Below, piece by piece: positions 1-5,950 of a DNA stretch of 10,188 nt; positions within the stretch are counted from its first letter, which is position 1, and every line of letters begins with the position of its first letter. The notes beneath the pieces were generated by a model that was not told the origin of the DNA, made no database searches, and saw only the letters and a list, made by a program, of their open reading frames with translations. The position numbers and the translations under genes were made by a program. The DNA is from Emcibacter sp. (GTDB lineage Bacteria > Pseudomonadota > Alphaproteobacteria > Sphingomonadales > Emcibacteraceae). The DNA lies in assembly GCA_023142175.1 (NCBI GenBank), contig JAGLJX010000076.1, positions 1 to 10,188 on the forward strand, written 5' to 3'.

Positions 1-347
1 GCATCCTCATCGAGGATATCCTCCAACTGGCTAAAGACGGACCGCTTGATGTCAATATTTTCCACAATCGCTTCGATGACCAGTTTGGCCGGTGCCAGAT
101 CGTCCAGTTTATTGCAGCGATGAATACGGCTCAGAATAGCGGTTCGCTCCTCATCCTCTATCCGGCCTTTGGCGACAGATCGTCCAAGAAATTTTTCAAT
201 CTGGGCGACGCCTTTGTCGATAGCTTCTGAAGATGTATCGAAAAGATAAACCGTATGTCCGGCTGTGGCGGCTACCTGCACAATTCCAGCGCCCATGGTT
301 CCGGCACCGATAACGGCAACCGCATTGGAGGGGGGGAGAGCAGTCAT
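1..347 (-). CDS. paaH: 3-hydroxyacyl-CoA dehydrogenase PaaH, N-terminal part (cut by window edge)
   Basis: Only the first 115 codons are inside the window; the gene runs off the left edge. The product is predicted to be the cytoplasmic NAD-dependent 3-hydroxyacyl-CoA dehydrogenase that oxidises 3-hydroxyadipyl-CoA to 3-oxoadipyl-CoA late in phenylacetate degradation. The visible part is the start of the Rossmann fold: the dinucleotide-binding loop GAGTMGAGI at residues 14-22, an acidic residue at about 37 (LFD) ending the second strand, and LVIEAIVEN at about 88-96, typical of the family. The start is the ATG at 345-347, 13 bp after the paaG stop, with an AAGGA-like ribosome site just upstream. 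It follows paaG on the same strand, so one transcript is likely. The family call is firm. The specific name PaaH, rather than a general beta-oxidation enzyme, rests on the paa neighbours and overall likeness to E. coli PaaH from memory. The catalytic His and the C-terminal domain are not visible. Confidence 0.88.
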   Translation of the reverse strand, partial: MTALPPSNAVAVIGAGTMGAGIVQVAATAGHTVYLFDTSSEAIDKGVAQIEKFLGRSVAKGRIEDEERTAILSRIHRCNKLDDLAPAKLVIEAIVENIDIKRSVFSQLEDILDED

Positions 348-360
348 AAGTCTTTATCCT

Positions 361-1152
361 TTATTTGCCCGTAAAGGCTGGCGTTCGTTTTTCAAGGAAG
401 GCGGCGACACCTTCCTGATAATCATCGGAGAATCCGGCTTGTTTTTGAAAGCCACTTTCCTGTTGTAGCTGTTTATTAAGGTCATTGTCAAAGCTACTAC
501 GGATTGCTCTTTTGATCAGGGACAGACCGAAGGTTGGTTGGCTAGTGAAATGACGGGCCTGTTTCAAGGCAACGTCCATCAGGTCTTCATTATTTACCGC
601 TTTCCAGATCATGCCCCATTCTTCCGCCTGTTCCGCCGTGACCGCATCGCCAGTCAGCGCAAGGCCCATGGCTCGCGCAGTGCCCACCACCCGGGGCAGG
701 TTATAGGTGCCGCCGCTATCGGGGATCAGGCCAATCTTGCAGAATACCTGAATGAACTTTGCGGATTTTGCGGCAAAAACCATGTCACAGGCCAGCGCCA
801 GATTTGCGCCCGCACCCGCCGCTACGCCGTTAACCGCACAGATGACCGGCATGGGTAGGTTGGCAATTCTTTTTATCAAAGGATTATAATTTTCTTCAAC
901 GGATTCGGAAAGATCGCGCCGTTCGGCTCCGGGCTTTACCGCCCGGTCATTGAGATCCTGCCCCGCACAAAAGCCACGGCCATTTCCCGTGAGTAACAAA
1001 CAACGGACGGTAGGGTCATTTTCAACCTTCGTCATGGCATCACGAAATTCTTCATGCATTTCTGTGGTAAAGCTGTTCAGGCTTTCCGGACGGTTCAGGG
1101 TCAATGTTGCCAAGCCATCCGTGATATTAAATTCAATGTTTTCATAAGACAT
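361..1152 (-). CDS. paaG: PaaG, 1,2-epoxyphenylacetyl-CoA isomerase (enoyl-CoA hydratase/isomerase family)
   Basis: The 263-residue product is a crotonase-fold enzyme, predicted to isomerise ring-1,2-epoxyphenylacetyl-CoA to the seven-membered oxepin-CoA and to act later as a double-bond isomerase. The segment RGFCAGQDLNDR at residues 59-70 is characteristic of PaaG and carries the first oxyanion-hole loop. The second loop is NGVAAGAGAN at 108-117, and Asp145 in the IPDSGG stretch sits where PaaG has its catalytic Asp. The protein ends in PAFTGK, and both length and ending match E. coli PaaG (262 residues) as I recall it. The ATG at 1150-1152 is chosen because the family begins about here; its Shine-Dalgarno is weak. 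paaH follows after 13 bp. The upstream region is shared with divergent paaN and contains a possible operator. Confidence 0.95.
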   Translation of the reverse strand: MSYENIEFNITDGLATLTLNRPESLNSFTTEMHEEFRDAMTKVENDPTVRCLLLTGNGRGFCAGQDLNDRAVKPGAERRDLSESVEENYNPLIKRIANLPMPVICAVNGVAAGAGANLALACDMVFAAKSAKFIQVFCKIGLIPDSGGTYNLPRVVGTARAMGLALTGDAVTAEQAEEWGMIWKAVNNEDLMDVALKQARHFTSQPTFGLSLIKRAIRSSFDNDLNKQLQQESGFQKQAGFSDDYQEGVAAFLEKRTPAFTGK

Positions 1153-1336
1153 TTTGTAAATCCAATCCGTATCCGAGAAGTTACTATATCATAGCTATAG
1201 AAATATTATTTAAGCTATTTAACTTGAATTGTCCAACCGTTCGGTCTATTAATTACAAATCCATAGGGTTTAGTCAATAAATATGTTAAATTGAGCACCG
1301 CAAATTCTGCAAAAACTTATCAGGAGTAAAGATAAA
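1153..1336. promoter_or_regulatory. Divergent paaG/paaN control region
   Basis: This 184-bp AT-rich region lies between the divergent starts of paaG and paaN, so it must hold both promoters. For paaN, TTGAAT (1224-1229) and TATTAA (1247-1252) are 17 bp apart, each matching sigma-70 consensus at 4 of 6. For paaG on the minus strand, TTGGAC (1236-1231) is followed after 17 bp by TTAAAT (1213-1208), again weak. AT-rich -10-like hexamers TATGAT (1193-1188) and TATAGT (1188-1183) are nearer paaG but lack a good -35. No open frame of note is present. The promoter assignments are guesses; the existence of a divergent control region is well supported by gene order. Confidence 0.5.
1236..1245. promoter_or_regulatory. 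Candidate repressor operator (inverted repeat ACCG-TT-CGGT)
   Basis: A short inverted repeat, ACCG TT CGGT, stands out as GC-rich within AT-rich surroundings. It lies inside the 17-bp spacer of the candidate paaN promoter and touches the -35 of the candidate leftward promoter, so a bound repressor could block both. TetR-type phenylacetate regulators (PaaR) bind palindromes with ACCG/CGGT-like half-sites as I recall them, which makes such a regulator the leading idea. No regulator gene is in the window. The arms are only 4 bp, so chance is possible. Confidence 0.35.
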
Positions 1337-2998
1337 ATGTCACAATCTTCATTATTTGAACGCCACAGGGAAACGCTTGAAAAGGGTATTGAGGCCAGCA
1401 GAACACGGGAATATTGGACAGCTTATCCTGAAAGCCCCAGCCCGCGCGTTTATGGTGAGGACGCCAGCAAAGACGGTGAGGCGGCTTTTAAAGCATATCT
1501 GGGCAAGCATTTTGACATTGATCAGCCCGGCATTTCCGGCACAGCGGGTTCGGAAAAATCCCCTTATGGTTTTGATCTGGGCGTGACCTATCCGAAAGTG
1601 GATGTGGACGTCTTAATTGGTGGAGTAGAGGCCGTTCGTCAGGACTGGGCAAAGGCATCCATTGAAGCCCGTACCGGAATTTGTCTTGAAATATTATCCC
1701 GTATTAACAAACGTAGCTTTGAAATGGGCTTTGCGGTTATGCATACCACAGGGCAGGCCTTTATGATGGCATTTCAGGCCGGCGGCCCACATGCTCAGGA
1801 TCGGGGACTGGAAGCGGTGGTCTATGCCTATGAAGATATGGTCCGTACGCCTGCTGTAGCCCGTTGGGAGAAACCGCAGGGCAAGCGCGACCCTATCGTT
1901 ATGGAAAAACATTTTACCGTTGTCCCCAGAGGTATTGGTCTGGTGGTTGGTTGCTCTACTTTCCCCACATGGAACAGCTACCCTGGCTTATTCGCCAGTC
2001 TGGTTACGGGCAACGCGGTTATTGTGAAGCCACACCCCGGCGGGATTTTGCCGCTTGCGATTACCGTGGAAATTTGCCGCGATGTGTTGAAGGAAGAAGG
2101 CTTTAATCCTAATATCGTCACGTTGGCGGTTGATAGTGCTGATGCGCCGCTGGCCAAAGATCTGGCCTTGGCCCCGCAGGTAAAATTGATTGATTTCACC
2201 GGCAGCACTGGCTTTGGTAACTGGCTGGAAGTAAACGCGACCCAAGCCTTGGTCTATACAGAAAAAGCGGGTGTTAACTGCGTCATTATCGACAGCACGG
2301 ATAATTTCCGCGGCATGATCGGCAATCTTTCCTTCACGCTCAGCCTTTATGCGGGGCAGATGTGTACAACGCCGCAGAATATATTCATTCCTGAAGGCGG
2401 TATCGAAACCGATGACGGACACAAGAGCTTTGATGAGGTTGTTGCGGCACTTGCCACCGGCGTTGAAAAACTGAACGGTGATGATGGGCGCGCCTGTGCC
2501 ATACTCGGTGCCATTCAGAGCGAGGCGACACTTGCCCGCCTTGAGAAATATGGCGCGGGTGACAATGTGGTTCTGGCTTCCCGTGCGGTCCCTATGGAGG
2601 GGTTCGACAATGCGACCATCCGCACGCCGCTTATTTTGAAAGCCACGGACGAAAGCTCTTATACGGCTGAATTATTCGGGCCGATTTCTTATGTTGTACC
2701 CAGCAAGGATACAGCCGACAGCTTGCAGATCGTTGAGAATAGCGTGAAAAAGAACGGCGCCATAAGCTTTGGTATCTATTCCACATCGGATGATGTTTTG
2801 GACCTTGCCGAAGATGCTGCCTGCCGGTCCGGTGTTGCGGTGTCTTTCAACCTGACGGGCGGCGTATATGTAAACCAGACGGCGGCCTTCAGTGATTTTC
2901 ATGCCACGGGTTGCAATCCGGCGGCTAATGCGGCCCTGTCCGATACAGCTTATGTTTCAAACCGCTACCGTGTGGTTCAAAGCAGAAAACATATCTAA
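1337..2998 (+). CDS. paaN: PaaN-type aldehyde dehydrogenase of phenylacetate degradation (hydratase domain absent)
   Basis: The 553-residue product is an aldehyde-dehydrogenase-fold protein of the PaaN type. It is predicted to oxidise the reactive semialdehyde formed on cleavage of oxepin-CoA to 3-oxo-5,6-dehydrosuberyl-CoA, with NADP+ as cofactor in characterised relatives. Visible ALDH landmarks are FPTWN at 209-213 (Asn213 would stabilise the thiohemiacetal), cofactor lysine K231 in VKPHP, FTGS at 287-290, a likely general-base Glu309 in YTEKAGVN, and the nucleophile Cys343 in AGQMCTTPQN. The roughly 170-residue N-terminal extension ahead of the core is typical of PaaN. E. coli PaaZ is longer (about 680 residues) because it also carries a MaoC-like hydratase domain that hydrolyses the ring; here the protein ends before such a domain. 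The ATG at 1337 has AGGAG ten bases upstream. A strong terminator follows, so paaN is probably monocistronic. Confidence 0.93.
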   Translation: MSQSSLFERHRETLEKGIEASRTREYWTAYPESPSPRVYGEDASKDGEAAFKAYLGKHFDIDQPGISGTAGSEKSPYGFDLGVTYPKVDVDVLIGGVEAVRQDWAKASIEARTGICLEILSRINKRSFEMGFAVMHTTGQAFMMAFQAGGPHAQDRGLEAVVYAYEDMVRTPAVARWEKPQGKRDPIVMEKHFTVVPRGIGLVVGCSTFPTWNSYPGLFASLVTGNAVIVKPHPGGILPLAITVEICRDVLKEEGFNPNIVTLAVDSADAPLAKDLALAPQVKLIDFTGSTGFGNWLEVNATQALVYTEKAGVNCVIIDSTDNFRGMIGNLSFTLSLYAGQMCTTPQNIFIPEGGIETDDGHKSFDEVVAALATGVEKLNGDDGRACAILGAIQSEATLARLEKYGAGDNVVLASRAVPMEGFDNATIRTPLILKATDESSYTAELFGPISYVVPSKDTADSLQIVENSVKKNGAISFGIYSTSDDVLDLAEDAACRSGVAVSFNLTGGVYVNQTAAFSDFHATGCNPAANAALSDTAYVSNRYRVVQSRKHI

Positions 2999-3020
2999 AA
3001 TTAAAGTGATTTCAAATTTA

Positions 3021-3060
3021 CAATCCCCGGCAGTATCATACTGGCGGGGATTGTTTTTTT
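3021..3060 (+). terminator. Rho-independent terminator of paaN
   Basis: A 9-bp perfect stem (CAATCCCCG at 3021-3029 with CGGGGATTG at 3045-3053) continues, after one G/G mismatch, into CAGT (3031-3034) pairing with ACTG (3040-3043) around an ATCAT loop. A run of seven T (3054-3060) follows directly. It lies 23 bp after the paaN stop and separates paaN from the envelope cluster. Because the stem is near-perfect it could also form on the opposite strand, but the T tract is only on the paaN side. Confidence 0.95.
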
Positions 3061-3109
3061 GTGGCATAGAGATTATTCTGTAAGGGAATAAAATAAAAAG
3101 CAGGGCAGG

Positions 3110-3445
3110 ATGTATAGAAAACTGATAAAGCTGTTTCTGGGTTTGATCGTGGTTATGGTTGTTTCATCATGTGGGACATCTGATGAAACACGGGACAGCA
3201 CATTAGAAGAAGACCGTCTGATACAAATCTTCAGCGATGAAAGTCCTGAAATGCAGCATCATATTGCGGAAATAGTTGAGAACGCTAAGGCACGTCAATT
3301 TAAAGGTGCCATGAATAAGCTGGCTCTGCTGTCTGCGACAAAGCAGCTTAGTAAAAAGCAAAAATATGCTGTGGATGTGATGGTGAGACAATATAGATAT
3401 GATATGGAAGAAGAAATATTTAACAAACAAGGTCAACAGGAGTGA
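3110..3445 (+). CDS. Small predicted lipoprotein of unknown function
   Basis: The 111-residue product begins with a basic N-terminus, a hydrophobic segment (about residues 5-18) and a lipobox VSSC with Cys21. It should therefore be cleaved by signal peptidase II and lipid-anchored. The residue after the Cys is Gly, not Asp, which by the E. coli rule favours outer-membrane sorting. The mature part is polar and charged, with a stretch from about 47 to 105 that looks largely helical. I recognise no domain in it. GCAGGGCAGG just ahead of the ATG serves as ribosome site. It starts the envelope cluster and ends 3 bp before the next gene, so co-translation is likely. A weak promoter (TTGTTT at 3051-3056, TATTCT at 3074-3079, 17-bp spacer) would overlap the T tract of the preceding terminator. 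The gene call is good; function is unknown. Confidence 0.82.
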   Translation: MYRKLIKLFLGLIVVMVVSSCGTSDETRDSTLEEDRLIQIFSDESPEMQHHIAEIVENAKARQFKGAMNKLALLSATKQLSKKQKYAVDVMVRQYRYDMEEEIFNKQGQQE

Positions 3446-3448
3446 CGG

Positions 3449-3709
3449 ATGAATAAATCCACAATGCATATTATCTGGAAGCTAGTGGTCGTATCGCTTC
3501 TTGTGGGGTTGGCTCTCGACTTCTTTGATATTAGTCCTGCAGACCTTATTCATGATATTCCGGAGACTTTGGGCAATATTTATGATGCCAGTATCAGTGT
3601 CATTGAATGGGGCGGGAAATATGTTCTGCTTGGCGCGATTATTGTAGTACCAGTTTTCATCTTGATGAATTTGTCGGCGATCAAGGATAAAATTAAAAGA
3701 AAAAACTAG
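3449..3709 (+). CDS. Small two-helix inner-membrane protein, DUF6460-like
   Basis: The 86-residue product has two hydrophobic helices, at about residues 8-26 and 57-75, joined by a mostly polar loop with DISPADL (27-33) and IEWGGKY (52-58), and ends in a basic KDKIKRKN tail. The pattern of SLLVGLAL, then an I-x-P-x-D-L motif, then LLGAIIVVP resembles DUF6460, a family of unknown function that I associate with Alphaproteobacteria; this is from memory and unverified. The basic tail suggests a cytoplasmic C-terminus. The ATG follows an AGGAG that lies over the end of the lipoprotein gene 3 bp upstream, and the stop is 7 bp before the preferred start of the YceI gene. Such packing implies one operon and shared function with the lipoprotein, perhaps as a membrane partner. 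No catalytic residues are evident. Confidence 0.8.
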   Translation: MNKSTMHIIWKLVVVSLLVGLALDFFDISPADLIHDIPETLGNIYDASISVIEWGGKYVLLGAIIVVPVFILMNLSAIKDKIKRKN

Positions 3710-3716
3710 GATGGTG

Positions 3717-4316
3717 ATGGGCAGTTTTTTTAAAGCAGTTTTGGTATTTTTGTTGTTGTTCAGCCCCATAGCTGCTCAGGCAGAAGTTAATATGGTCGGC
3801 AAAGAAGTCTATCATTTTGACAAAACCCATACCAACATCCTGTGGTTTTTCAATCATATTGGCTTTTCCAATTCTATGGGTCAGTTCATGGATTATGACG
3901 GCCAGATTATTCTGGATCATGATAATCCGGATCAAAGCTCGGTCACGATCACCATCAAAACCACCAGCATCATGACCGGCCATGCGGAATTTGATGAGCT
4001 TTTGCGGGGTGTTGATTATTTTCATGTGGATAAATTTCCAACCGCTACATTTACCAGCACAAAAGTGACCTTGACCGATGAAAAAAAAGCCACCGTTGAC
4101 GGCGACTTCACCCTGCTTGGCATCACCAGACCGCTGACCTTAAAGGTACGGCTGAACAAGCGGGGCATGGACATAATAAAAAATAAAATGCGGACCGGAT
4201 TTTCTGTCAGAACAACAATAAAACGGTCCCGCTGGGGTTTGACGCATTATCTGCCGTTTGTTGGCGATGATGTGATCATCAGGATTGAGACAGAAGCCTT
4301 GATTGTTCGTGAATAA
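3717..4316 (+). CDS. YceI-family exported protein (first copy)
   Basis: This is predicted to be a periplasmic YceI-like lipocalin-fold protein; the family binds isoprenoid chains such as polyprenyl phosphates or ubiquinone in a beta-barrel cavity. Counted from the ATG at 3717, residues 1-22 are a signal peptide ending AQA before Glu. Family landmarks are HFDKTHTNILWFFNHIGFS near the start of the mature protein, the hallmark FHVDKFPTATF at 102-112, and GDFTLLGITRPL at 129-140, the usual strand before the last part of the barrel. A start at 3711 would add two residues, but the only AGG touches that ATG, whereas it lies 6 bases from the 3717 ATG, so the latter is preferred. It sits 21 bp before a cytochrome b561 gene, and YceI next to b561 is a recurrent pairing (E. 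coli yceI/yceJ). The ligand is not determined by sequence. Confidence 0.92.
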   Translation: MGSFFKAVLVFLLLFSPIAAQAEVNMVGKEVYHFDKTHTNILWFFNHIGFSNSMGQFMDYDGQIILDHDNPDQSSVTITIKTTSIMTGHAEFDELLRGVDYFHVDKFPTATFTSTKVTLTDEKKATVDGDFTLLGITRPLTLKVRLNKRGMDIIKNKMRTGFSVRTTIKRSRWGLTHYLPFVGDDVIIRIETEALIVRE

Positions 4317-4337
4317 TAATAAAACAGGGATAAAAAA

Positions 4338-4907
4338 ATGGATGTAAAAAATACAGATAACTCATACGGAATTATTGCCAAACTTTTTCATAATATTATG
4401 TTTGTTATCATTTTGGGCATGATTTTTCTGGGTAAATATATGCATGGTCTGCCCTCCGATACCCCTGAACAGATGCTCTATAAGATGTCATGGTATAATG
4501 ACCATAAATCTTTTGGCATATTGATCCTTGTCCTCGTTGTTTTCCGCTTGGGCTGGCGCATGATAAATCCGGTGCCAAAGGCACCAGATTCCATGAGCAA
4601 GATAGAAATTCTGAGCGCCCACGCTATGCATATGCTGTTGTATATTATCATGTTTGTCCAACCCCTATTTGGCTGGCTGATGAGTTCTTATGGCGGGCAT
4701 CCGGTAAAGTTCTTTGGGCTTGAGCTTCCTGCATTGGCCGATAAGGATAAGGCCATGAGTGAGTTTTTTCATGAGGCCCATGAGATCACGGCAATAATTT
4801 TATTGCTAGCTTTTATTGTTCATGCCGCGGCGGCTCTGTTTCATTACACTTTTCGAAGAGACGGCGTGTTTGAAAGAATGTCATTTCGCACCAAGAAGCC
4901 GGATTAG
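4338..4907 (+). CDS. Cytochrome b561 family di-haem membrane protein
   Basis: The 189-residue product has four hydrophobic helices at about 12-33, 57-75, 92-115 and 148-170, the size and layout of bacterial cytochrome b561 (E. coli CybB is 176 residues). Likely haem-b ligands are His18 (KLFHNIMF), His56 (NDHKSFG), His148 (HEAHEITA) and His162 (IVHAAAAL); His98, His145 and His169 are other candidates. HKSFGILILVLVVFRLGWR and QPLFGWLMSSYGG are typical family stretches. Relatives accept electrons from quinol, and CybB can pass them to oxygen as superoxide; the partner here is unknown. CAGGGA lies upstream of the ATG. The gene is sandwiched between two YceI genes, 21 bp after one and 6 bp before the next, which points to a shared quinone or isoprenoid role. 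Family call is strong; the specific reaction is inferred. Confidence 0.94.
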   Translation: MDVKNTDNSYGIIAKLFHNIMFVIILGMIFLGKYMHGLPSDTPEQMLYKMSWYNDHKSFGILILVLVVFRLGWRMINPVPKAPDSMSKIEILSAHAMHMLLYIIMFVQPLFGWLMSSYGGHPVKFFGLELPALADKDKAMSEFFHEAHEITAIILLLAFIVHAAAALFHYTFRRDGVFERMSFRTKKPD

Positions 4908-4913
4908 CATATT

Positions 4914-5468
4914 ATGAAAGCGTATTTTCTCACCATTTTATTGCTGTTGTCTCCTGTTGCCTACGCGCAGGATATGCCATGGCAGATGAAGGATGGTGAA
5001 AGTTCGATCAATTTTTCAGTTATCATTGAAGGCATCGCCTCTGATGGGGAATTTACCAAATTTACCGCCGATATAATATTTGATCCGGTATCGCTGGACC
5101 AAAGCCGAATTGATATCCTGATTGACCTGGATCATATTGAATCCTTCTATAGTGATGTGGCAATAAATCTTAAGAAAAAAAACTGGTTTGATGTGGCTCA
5201 ATATCCAACGGCCCGCTTTGTCAGTAATGGTTTCAAACATCTTGGCGGCAAAGACTATCAGGTAACGGGTGAGCTTACTTTGCGGGATGTCACCCGGACT
5301 GAGACCCTCTATTTCACCTTAACGCAATATGACGCACAACAGGCCGAAATCAAGGGCCGGATGGTGTTAAGCCGTCTGGATTATGGGGTCGGGCAGGGCG
5401 GATGGCGTGACGTGTCCAGTGTCGCATCTCAGGTTTTTATGGATGTGGTTGTCAGGGCCGAAAGGTAG
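4914..5468 (+). CDS. YceI-family exported protein (second copy)
   Basis: This is a second periplasmic YceI-like protein, 184 residues. Residues 1-18 form a signal peptide ending AYA before Gln. Hallmarks are NWFDVAQYPTARF at 90-102, GELTLRDVTRT at 119-129, and RLDYGVGQGGW at 154-164, which corresponds to the R-x-D-F/Y-G-V/I-G signature of canonical YceI. It is clearly not a recent duplicate of the upstream YceI: the two share the hallmark but differ through most of the rest, and the first copy has KRSRWGL in place of this last signature. The start lies 6 bp after the b561 stop with no strong ribosome site, so translation is probably coupled. No convincing terminator follows. By family knowledge it should bind an isoprenoid lipid; the ligand is unknown. 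Confidence 0.92.
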   Translation: MKAYFLTILLLLSPVAYAQDMPWQMKDGESSINFSVIIEGIASDGEFTKFTADIIFDPVSLDQSRIDILIDLDHIESFYSDVAINLKKKNWFDVAQYPTARFVSNGFKHLGGKDYQVTGELTLRDVTRTETLYFTLTQYDAQQAEIKGRMVLSRLDYGVGQGGWRDVSSVASQVFMDVVVRAER

Positions 5469-5496
5469 GATATTTTTAGGCCCACAAAGGTTAAAT

Positions 5497-5525
5497 TTGA
5501 TCTTTAGCGCATTTTTTTCTACAGT
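5497..5525 (+). promoter_or_regulatory. Candidate sigma-70 promoter ahead of the DoxX-like gene
   Basis: TTGATC (5497-5502) and TACAGT (5520-5525), 17 bp apart, each match consensus at 4 of 6, and lie about 50 bp before the DoxX start. The 104-bp gap here (5469-5572), long compared with the 3-21-bp gaps before it, supports a separate promoter. The rest of the gap holds no reading frame or hairpin that I can see. Confidence 0.35.
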
Positions 5526-5572
5526 AGGTGACATATATGCTCAGCGTATTTGGTCAGTAGAGGTAAGATGAC

Positions 5573-5950
5573 ATGAACGCAGATAAGTTAATAGAAGTTA
5601 TTCTATGGGTATTGTGCCTTGTTCTGGCAATGGTGTTTTTTTACAATGGCGCCAGCAAGATTTTGGGGTTCTCATATCAAGTAGCTCAGTTTGAAGCTCT
5701 GGGCATATCTGTATCTATGTTAATTGCTGTGGGTGTCGTTGAATGTCTGGGGGGATTGATGTTAATTACCCCGCGATTGACAGTGGCGGGGGCTACTATT
5801 CTGGGTCTGATTATGCTGACCAGTGCCACGCTTCACCTCTCACACGGTAATTACACCTCATCATTCCGGGCAGTCGTGATTGTCGTTCTTCTCATGGGTA
5901 TCAGTTATTTCCGTTCCAAGCGCACGGATGCGAAAGATTGCTCGGAATAG
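5573..5950 (+). CDS. DoxX-like small integral membrane protein
   Basis: The 125-residue product has four predicted membrane helices (about 6-26, 47-66, 69-89, 99-113) and the DoxX-type motif NGASKILG at 25-32 at the end of the first helix, followed by VVECLGGLMLI in the second. Members of the DoxX superfamily are small four-helix proteins with varied roles; some relate to quinone or thiol redox, many are uncharacterised. GAGGTAA lies 6 bases upstream of the ATG. The basic and polar tail (SKRTDAKDCSE) is probably cytoplasmic. The last 46 bp overlap the 3' end of convergent spoVR. It may be a separate transcript from the YceI-b561 cluster, but similar membrane-redox themes suggest relation. The specific substrate is unknown. 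Confidence 0.82.
   Translation: MNADKLIEVILWVLCLVLAMVFFYNGASKILGFSYQVAQFEALGISVSMLIAVGVVECLGGLMLITPRLTVAGATILGLIMLTSATLHLSHGNYTSSFRAVVIVVLLMGISYFRSKRTDAKDCSE

Noticed and set aside
538..858. A 106-codon plus-strand frame opposite paaG.
   Set aside because: It is antisense to a clearly real paaG, and its Arg/His-rich translation is what a shadow frame gives.
86..1152. paaG-paaH considered as a general fatty-acid beta-oxidation pair.
   Set aside because: The PaaG-specific GFCAGQDLNDR segment and divergent paaN make the phenylacetate pathway much more likely.
1184..1200. An AT-rich inverted repeat (CTATA ... TATAG) upstream of paaG.
   Set aside because: The arms are only five A/T-rich bases with one C/G each, expected by chance in such sequence, and no known operator matches.
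1988..2422. A 144-codon minus-strand frame inside paaN.
   Set aside because: It overlaps the ALDH core encoded on the plus strand, has no family likeness and no promoter or ribosome site.
3062..3077. A sigma-54-like element (TGGCAT, five bases, TTAT) before the lipoprotein gene.
   Set aside because: The essential GC of the -12 element is AT here, so it should not work as a sigma-54 promoter.
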